DNA of 64,000 nucleotides from Branchiostoma lanceolatum. Taxonomy: Eukaryota; Chordata; Leptocardii; Amphioxiformes; Branchiostomatidae. Below, in pieces: positions 57,757-64,000 of the stretch. The DNA lies in assembly GCF_035083965.1 (NCBI RefSeq), contig NC_089725.1, forward strand, positions 24,127,925 through 24,191,924, in the 5' to 3' direction. Within the stretch, counting starts at the first letter, position 1, and each line of letters opens with the position of its first letter. The translations under genes were made by a program, and so were the position numbers. The notes beneath the pieces are model-generated. The model did no database searches. It saw nothing but the letters and a program-made list of their open reading frames with translations, and was not told the DNA's origin.

Positions 57757-57996
57757 GATTCACAAACATTTTTCGCGGTTTTCCTTCAGCACGGCAGGGT
57801 GACGCCCGGGGTCCCAAATTATTTTTCTGTTTTCTGTATTTTTTCGCGTTAGAATCATTTTTTCACCCGAAAATTCAGTAGTTGATGTACTGATAAGTCA
57901 ACGGTTGTTGTATTATCGGAAAATTGAGTGTAAAATACCCAGTTTCTGAAAGACCAAAGTCCGTCTTGTAGCAACTTGCCTGCAAATTTCTGCAAA

Positions 57997-60900
57997 ATGG
58001 CGACAATTGCCCTCGGTGTGGGGACGAGGACTGTGAGCCCGGTAGTCGGGAACAGGCAGCCGCTTGGGGAACTAGAGGCGCCTGTAAGCGAGATGAGACA
58101 CCACTCACTGCAAAACATAGGTATGTTGTTTATATTTTTTTCTATAAAAAGATAGAAAATAATTTAGCGTCAAGCGTTGTTTGCTTGATGGTGATCTCCT
58201 TGTTCGAAGGTTGCTACATAATTTGTCTAGACCTGTGTCCTTTCCTGTGTTCACTGAATGTTTAAAGTTGATATGTGTACTTAAAGATTCGCCAGCCAAA
58301 GTATGCTTTGTAATACATTATATTTCATTTATAATGCACACAACATAGCTTTTCCAATGTCTAAAAATAACTTCTCTGGCGTCTTTTTTCTCAGCTACTT
58401 GTATCAGCCTGATTGATATGCAAATCCTTGATTAAAAACCCGCGAAAGAGGGTTTCGCCCTGTTGTGTTTTTTAATCCTCACCAGTGTGGGACGTATCAC
58501 CTCCCTGCCCCCTCACTGTGGTACCAATCTGTGTGTTTCTTTTACCTTTGTCTTTCATAATTATATACCTTCACAGTCACACACGTACACGTCTAACCAA
58601 GGATAATGTCCTAGGTCTTAAACTCAGTCGATTTGCATGCCGAGGAAACAACCTTGTTTTCCGAACTCACGAGATGATTAATGGCTTTTTGGGTTGTTGT
58701 TTCTTTGTTGAGATTTGATTTTAGTTCTCAACAAGAACCTATGACTTTCTTCTTGGACCCTCCAGGACTGACTGGCTTATAGTATAAGTTATAGATTTAT
58801 GGTGCATTTAGGCAAGGAGGAAACCAAACCCATGTTTGCCTAGGTGCTTTGCATAAATTAAGCCATGGTTTTAATTGTTTTGTTGCGCTAGTGTTACAGG
58901 TCCATATATATTTATTGTTTTGGACAAGACCACACCTGGTAACCAGGTAACTACAGTTTGCTCCACATTAAAGAATCCATGGTGGTTGTTTGACCAAGGG
59001 AGAAAAATGTATTTAACAGTTTTAAACACATCTGAAACAGATAGAATAAGTTTCCCTTTTTTCACTTCACACATCACTGTCTGTGGATTGAAGATTTTCA
59101 CTTGCATGAAAGATGATGAAAGAGGAACTGTTATCATCTTAACTGTGAATGTCTTTACAGACAATAGTTGGGGTGATGGTTGGTACGATGGCGACACCGA
59201 GTCAGAGACAGAAATCGAGGCGTCTCCCAGGATGACCAGTTCACCCCGCCTGCCAGTACCGGTCAGCAGGTCAGCCTGGGCACCAGGGAGACCCATGCCA
59301 GTCATGCACACCGTCAGGCACATCACCACCAAGCTTCACAACACCGCTGTGACATCTCCGCCCAGCAAGCACAGATCAAACGGTTGGTGACTCCCCTTAG
59401 CTGATGCCAGACATTCCTTCATCCTTAGTAGCAAACACAGAAATCATTTCGATGTTTTGGCATTCTGCCTTTTCTATTTAGTTAATTACTAGTAATTGAA
59501 TCAGTAATAGTACTAATACAGTTGCATGGTGAAAGCTAGTCCTGTTGAGGCGAAAGTTCCAAAAGGTTAACCATGTAGCACCAGCTTTGATACTGAAAGG
59601 TTTGAATTGTAACTGTGAATGGTGGCTCAATGAACAGCCTGGTCAACTTCTGCAGGCAGCTTATTCAATTTTGGAGTTCAAGAGACAATAATTAGAAGTT
59701 GATATTGAGTTCTGTGAGTCTAGAAGTTGAACAAACGCGCTTCAACAATTGAACTGTAGAATATCAGAATGTTTTGCTACCTGCACACCACTAGATACAG
59801 TATCACTTTACACTTGTGTTCATTACTGTTGAAGATAAATGACTTCTTTTTTTCCCTATACAGAAGAATCACCTCCAGAGTTCCACATGTTCTTTCAAAC
59901 TCCAGACAGAAACCAGGAGGAGACATTATCAAGGTGGGTTTTTCACCTGATCGAACGAAATGTCATGCTCAGTAGATAATGTTTATTTACTAATGGTATA
60001 CTCTCAAAGGTATTCGTGAATAGAAGTGGTGTGAGCTTAAGTCTGTTGACTGAAGTACTGTAAATGCATTTAAGTTTGCAGTCATTTGATTTCATGGTAG
60101 GCAGAAATTGGAGTGTTCGCAGTGGTTTTAGTTTGCGGTTGAAACAAGGTTGTTGGTGGGCAGAAGACAAAAGAAGCATTTTCTGTATCTGTATTTGTAT
60201 AGACGGTATAACAGCCCTTTTTAAGTTTGCAGTGGTTTTGAGTTTGCAGGGAAGAGGTTACAGCAAAAACCACACACTTAAATGCCTGTTTAGTTACAGC
60301 TCTTCCATCATATATCACATATCACTTCGAACATATCACATATGCTGCAAGAGTCATTATAACTTACTTACTTTCTCCCCACAGGAAACGACTTCAAATG
60401 ACCCCACTGGATGCCATGGCACCTGAGATGTTTGGTGATCAGGAGAACAACAATAGACTAGGTCCGCAGCCACCAAAGCGAACCCGGGTCCAGAGGGTGC
60501 CCCAGCCGGCTCACCTGTCAGCCAGGCTAACAGCTCTCAGCAAGGCCCAGCTGGTGGAGCTGCTGAGTAAAGTGGTCTATGAGAGACACCCACAGCTGGA
60601 ACAGGTAACAGGACAGACGTGTGGAGAGTGAAGGGAGGGAGACAAAATAGCTGCAATAATTACCATTGTCTTATGTGAAATAGAGAAGTGAATGTGTCAA
60701 TGTGCTAAGTAAAGTGATCTATGAGAGACACCCACAGCTGGAACAGGTAACAGGACAGACATGTGTGGAGAGTGAAGGGAGGGAGGGGGACAAAATAGCT
60801 GCACAGTTTACCTCTGTACTATGGGATAAAAAGAAGTGAAATGTGCAAACAACAATTTGTGCTGTGTAATAAAAGGTAGTAAAATGTGCTACTGAAGTTT

Positions 60901-62681
60901 GCCAACTTGTGAAATTTTCATTCAGGTTGCATACTGCACAGCAAGCATCAGTATGGAGAATGTTTTGCATAGTCAGAAAATGAGAAGGCTGAATGACACT
61001 TCAATGTTTAATTATCTTCCAGATGAATTCATGCAATGTTTCCTTGAGTCCACACTACCCAGTTTCTCATCATCACCTGTCCTGCCTTTTGCCTACAGGA
61101 AGTTCACACAATGTTTCCTGAACCAGACCTGTCGGCTCATGAAGACCATCTGAGCGCCTTAGTCCGTGCTGTGTACAAGTCCTTCCCTCGCAGCAGACTG
61201 GGGACTGCCAGGGATGTACACATCTATAGGAAAGTGTCCAGACACCTGGATCACTTCAGGGTCAGTGGTGTATTATACTTAGGCATGAAAGAAAGAAATT
61301 TGATGTGGGCTTTCTTCAAATGACTGATGTGTTGAAAGAAAACTTAGTCCACACAAGTGCTGTCTCAAACACAATATAAACGCACAAAAACTCAATTATA
61401 ACATGAAAGTGACACATCAAAGCTTATTTTCAAAGACTGCTGGCGTTTTGGTACATGAAAGTACACCAGCTTCCAGTTGTGAATACATACAGGAAGCAAC
61501 AAACCTGTTGATTAGGGAAACTGATTTACCCTTGTGAAGAAATAGTACATGTAATATCATTGATGATTGAAGTAGATTTTGAACTATCAAATAATAATAC
61601 TAGTCCACATCAAAGGAAAGCTACAAGACAAATGTATTTGCAGTGGGTGTCTTTCAAGATATTGCCTGTAGGGACCAGCCGTGTGAAACAGTATTTCAGA
61701 TGTAGATAAAGTACTTTTCAGTCTTCAGATGTATCATTATGAAGTAATATACAGGAACAATATCTCCACGGTAACAGCTCTGTCGTGAGCTCTTGAGGGA
61801 TTGTTTTAAAAAGAAATGGAAAAAGTTATTTACTCTGATGATTATTTAAAAAGACAGACAAATGCTGAAGACAAAATGAGTAGATGCTGAATGTACAAAG
61901 TTGACTTTCTACTTATTTATTTATCTATTTATTTATTTATTTATTTATCTATTTATTTATTTATCTATTTATTATGCCATCTTGGTCTGATGTTGGTCTG
62001 TCTACTTCCCTTGCAGAGAGAGTGCTTGCACCAGGGCAAGGCGCTGCAGTTCTCCCAGGAGTGGGGTGCCTGTCTAGACTACACCCTGAGGGCCTGGCGC
62101 TGCGTGTCCGATCTGCCCACCTTCGACTGCCCCTCCCACAATGCTGCTAAGGACCAGTGCTACAGTGGTCTGGCAAAGCAATGCAAGAAAGCCCTAGGTC
62201 AAAGCTTCCTGGAGAAGGAGAGATATAACCAGTTCAGGCCAAGGTGTGTTGCCAGCACTTCACTTATGATAGGTGTGAATTCTGAGCAGATTCCAAAATT
62301 AGAAAGTGCACTCACAATACCCCGGTAAAGATAATAATAAGTAGTATGATGATTCATGACCTGGCTGGGAATTATGAATTATTCCAAACATATATAAGAA
62401 TGCATAACAATGCATCACTACATCATTGTACAAAAAAGCTGACAAAAATCTTCTTATATTAAGAGTACACTGTAATTTTTATGCAGTACGTAGTTATCTG
62501 GGTAAAATTTACCATTTATCTGAAATGTGAAGACAAGAAATTTACCATTTATTTGAAATGTGACGACAATAGAGCTGAGTGTTTCTTGTTTCCCTCCAGA
62601 TTTGTGAAGGCGTGTCAGCTGAACCAGCAGATGGAACCCTGCCTCAGATTACTGGATGACATCATCAGAGACCTCCCCTGA
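57997..62681 (+). CDS. Cut8/Sts1-like nuclear proteasome tether
   Basis: Cut8/Sts1 proteins hold 26S proteasomes in the nucleus and at the nuclear envelope; fission-yeast Cut8 is needed for mitosis. Seven in-phase exons: 57997-58120, 59161-59382, 59864-59933, 60385-60604, 61099-61260, 62017-62243 and 62600-62681, giving 368 residues. The first 175 residues are Ser/Pro/Arg-rich with acidic patches (WYDGDTESETE) and a PPKRTR basic motif. The six-helix core starts about 186: LTALSKAQLVELLSKV, ERHPQLEQEV, FPEPDL, AVYKSFPRSR, then CLDYTLRAWRCVSDLP, a conserved PSHNAAKDQCY segment and a C-terminal helix LLDDIIRDLP. This order and the HP and HN motifs fit the Cut8 family. The exon 2 donor is weak (GTTGGT); the nearby GTGACT would give a premature stop. 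A 142-bp tandem copy of the exon 4 end lies in intron 4. AATAAA at 63911-63916. Confidence 0.78.
60061..60283 (-). repeat. Dispersed repeat, ACCACYGCGAAC family, inverted copy
   Basis: On plus it reads AAATGCATTTAAGTTTGCAG, TTCGCAGTGGTTTTAGTTTG and AAGTTTGCAGTGGTTTTGAG, the reverse of the copies in SYMPK introns. Located in intron 3 of the Cut8-like gene. Confidence 0.65.
60566..60851 (+). repeat. 142-bp tandem duplication of an exon end and its donor
   Basis: AGTAAAGTGGTCTATGAGAG at 60566 and AGTAAAGTGATCTATGAGAG at 60708 begin two units. Both contain the last 13 codons of exon 4 and the same GTAACAGG donor. The second unit keeps the coding frame with a single Val-to-Ile change but lacks an in-phase acceptor. 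It is a recent duplication inside intron 4. Confidence 0.92.
61913..61975 (+). repeat. (TTTA)n microsatellite
   Basis: About 15 tetranucleotide units with a few TCTA interruptions, 42 bases upstream of exon 6 of the Cut8-like gene. Confidence 0.97.
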
Positions 62682-64000
62682 TACACAAGCCAGTTCCAGT
62701 CAACTTGCCATTCTAGTTTTGTTAGACTTTCAGCCTAGTCCAGTTATCTCAATTTAAAGTAAATTGATTTCACAACTATGATTTTCAGATGATATGAAGT
62801 GAGATGGACTTTACACATGATTCGGAAGAGGCCATTGAATTTCCTTTTCTGGGAATGTTACAAAAACCTGTCAAGAGGGATGGCCCTTTCCATCAACAGT
62901 ATATTGTGTTGAATGAAAGTTGCTGCAGTGGTTGCCAATGACGGAGAGACCTGTCGTACAGTATACATTTAAGTGCTGACAAAGTAGCTGAAAATCGTAG
63001 AATTTTAGTTGATTCAGTATGTAAAAGGGAGGTTGCCTTAGACAATACCGTATGATACTGCATGGACATACCATAAAATGGTAGACTCTAGATCCTGTTC
63101 TGGTTTCCAAGGCAAATTGCGACAATGTTGGTAGCTCTACAGTAGAAATGTCACTGATTTGGGCCTGCTAAAAAAATAGCAGACTGTCATGATTAATTGA
63201 TTGAATGATTGATCGATAGATAAGTTGTTAGGATAAGTGACTTGACAAGATTATGTTGCACAGTCTATTATAAACATACCAGATTTGTCTGGAATCCTAC
63301 AACTTCACAACAGAAAATCTTAATGAAATATGTACTGTTGTAGTTTTCAATGTTGATAGTAAGCAACAACAACAACTGCACTTGAACATTTCTTGTTGCT
63401 TGAATTTGTTGCGTTCCATTTCACTACTTATTTTAGACGGATTTTTATATGATTGTTTGCAATTTTGGATGAATTTTAGACTAATTGGAACTGACATTCT
63501 CTATTGGACTGATGTGGTGAATATAAACTGCTTATGACATGTATGTTGGGACATTGTGGAGCTGGGTTATGATATCTTTGTTACTTTGAAGATGCATATC
63601 TCACATGGAAAATTGTTTGGAAATTGAACGAATGCTGCAAATGAGACCCACCAGCAATGAACTGAGTGCTGCAAATGTCATTAAAAGGCAGTGGATAAGA
63701 GTCTGATGTTGTAGTTGTTATTTGTGTGTTGTTTGTATAGCATGATGGACTTTGATGTATGAAGTTGGTTCCATAATTGCAGGTTCCACAAATGGTACAG
63801 ACCTTCCATGTCCATTGTTCATGTCAGATCAGTTCCAATCCATCTGTATGTTTTACAGGGTTACAGTTTCAAAATGATGTGGTTCAAGAGCATTCAAAAT
63901 TACAGTCTCAAATAAAGTAATGTGATAAAACCTGTACCAAATAGGAAGGATGGGTTTAATCAAGGTAGTTTAATTAGACCTTGGTTTGATAAGATCTTTC
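62682..64000 (+). other. 3' UTR of the Cut8-like gene
   Basis: AT-rich with no gene seen on either strand. AATAAA at 63911-63916 is the best poly(A) signal and implies a 3' UTR of about 1.25 kb. The last 85 bases hold nothing recognisable. Confidence 0.55.

Noticed and set aside
57327-57881. 184-codon open frame on plus
   Set aside because: Begins in a MITE and runs through the CCAAT/E2F promoter cluster; no homology.
59383-59388. Alternative donor for exon 2 of the Cut8-like gene (GTGACT)
   Set aside because: Stronger by eye than GTTGGT but joins to exon 3 with an immediate stop codon.
1-64000. tRNA, rRNA, CRISPR, bacterial operon or LTR/virus-like element
   Set aside because: Looked for clover-leaf B-box patterns, repeat-spacer arrays, Shine-Dalgarno spaced frames, and paired LTRs with gag/pol; none was seen.

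Overview
This is nuclear DNA of an intron-rich invertebrate chordate, most likely an amphioxus (Branchiostoma). The basis is gene content that aligns readily with vertebrate orthologues, short exons with GT-AG introns throughout, and a dense load of small palindromic elements. The species call is inference; no marker in the window proves it.

Nine protein-coding genes can be assembled by hand with consistent splice phases. In order they are: a two-pore K+ channel of the KCNK5/16/17 type (4220-6603, +); WDR74, ribosome biogenesis (7243-11589, -); MGME1, mitochondrial DNA exonuclease (12732-14897, -); SYNJ2BP, tail-anchored mitochondrial PDZ protein (15652-18287, +); SYMPK/symplekin, the mRNA 3'-end-processing scaffold (20582-36726, +, 37 exons); a C19orf47-like SAM-domain protein (39982-44505, -); a BTB-BACK-kelch protein (46061-49778, +); an NHL-repeat protein (51855-53909, -); ZNF511 (55016-56963, -); and a Cut8/Sts1-like nuclear proteasome tether (57997-62681, +). 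That is ten loci if the family-level BTB and NHL genes are counted singly. The first 4.2 kb has no gene I can recognise.

The layout alternates convergent and divergent pairs. KCNK/WDR74, SYMPK/C19orf47 and BTB/NHL converge. MGME1/SYNJ2BP, C19orf47/BTB and ZNF511/Cut8-like are head to head and could share promoters; the last pair has three CCAAT boxes, an E2F-like site and a YY1-like site. Most genes are housekeeping: two mitochondrial, two in RNA or ribosome processing, and one in proteasome localisation. They do not form one pathway.

The most unusual content is mobile. At least seven small fold-back elements share TAG...CTA-type ends and are flanked by 9-bp target duplications; some are almost perfect palindromes. 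There are also Harbinger-like, mariner-like and hAT-like non-autonomous elements, two non-LTR retrotransposon pieces and several dispersed repeat families, some nested in each other. Within symplekin, three near-identical 9-nt microexons (Asp-Asp/Glu-Lys) lie in a row and look like a tandemly duplicated, optionally spliced acidic module.
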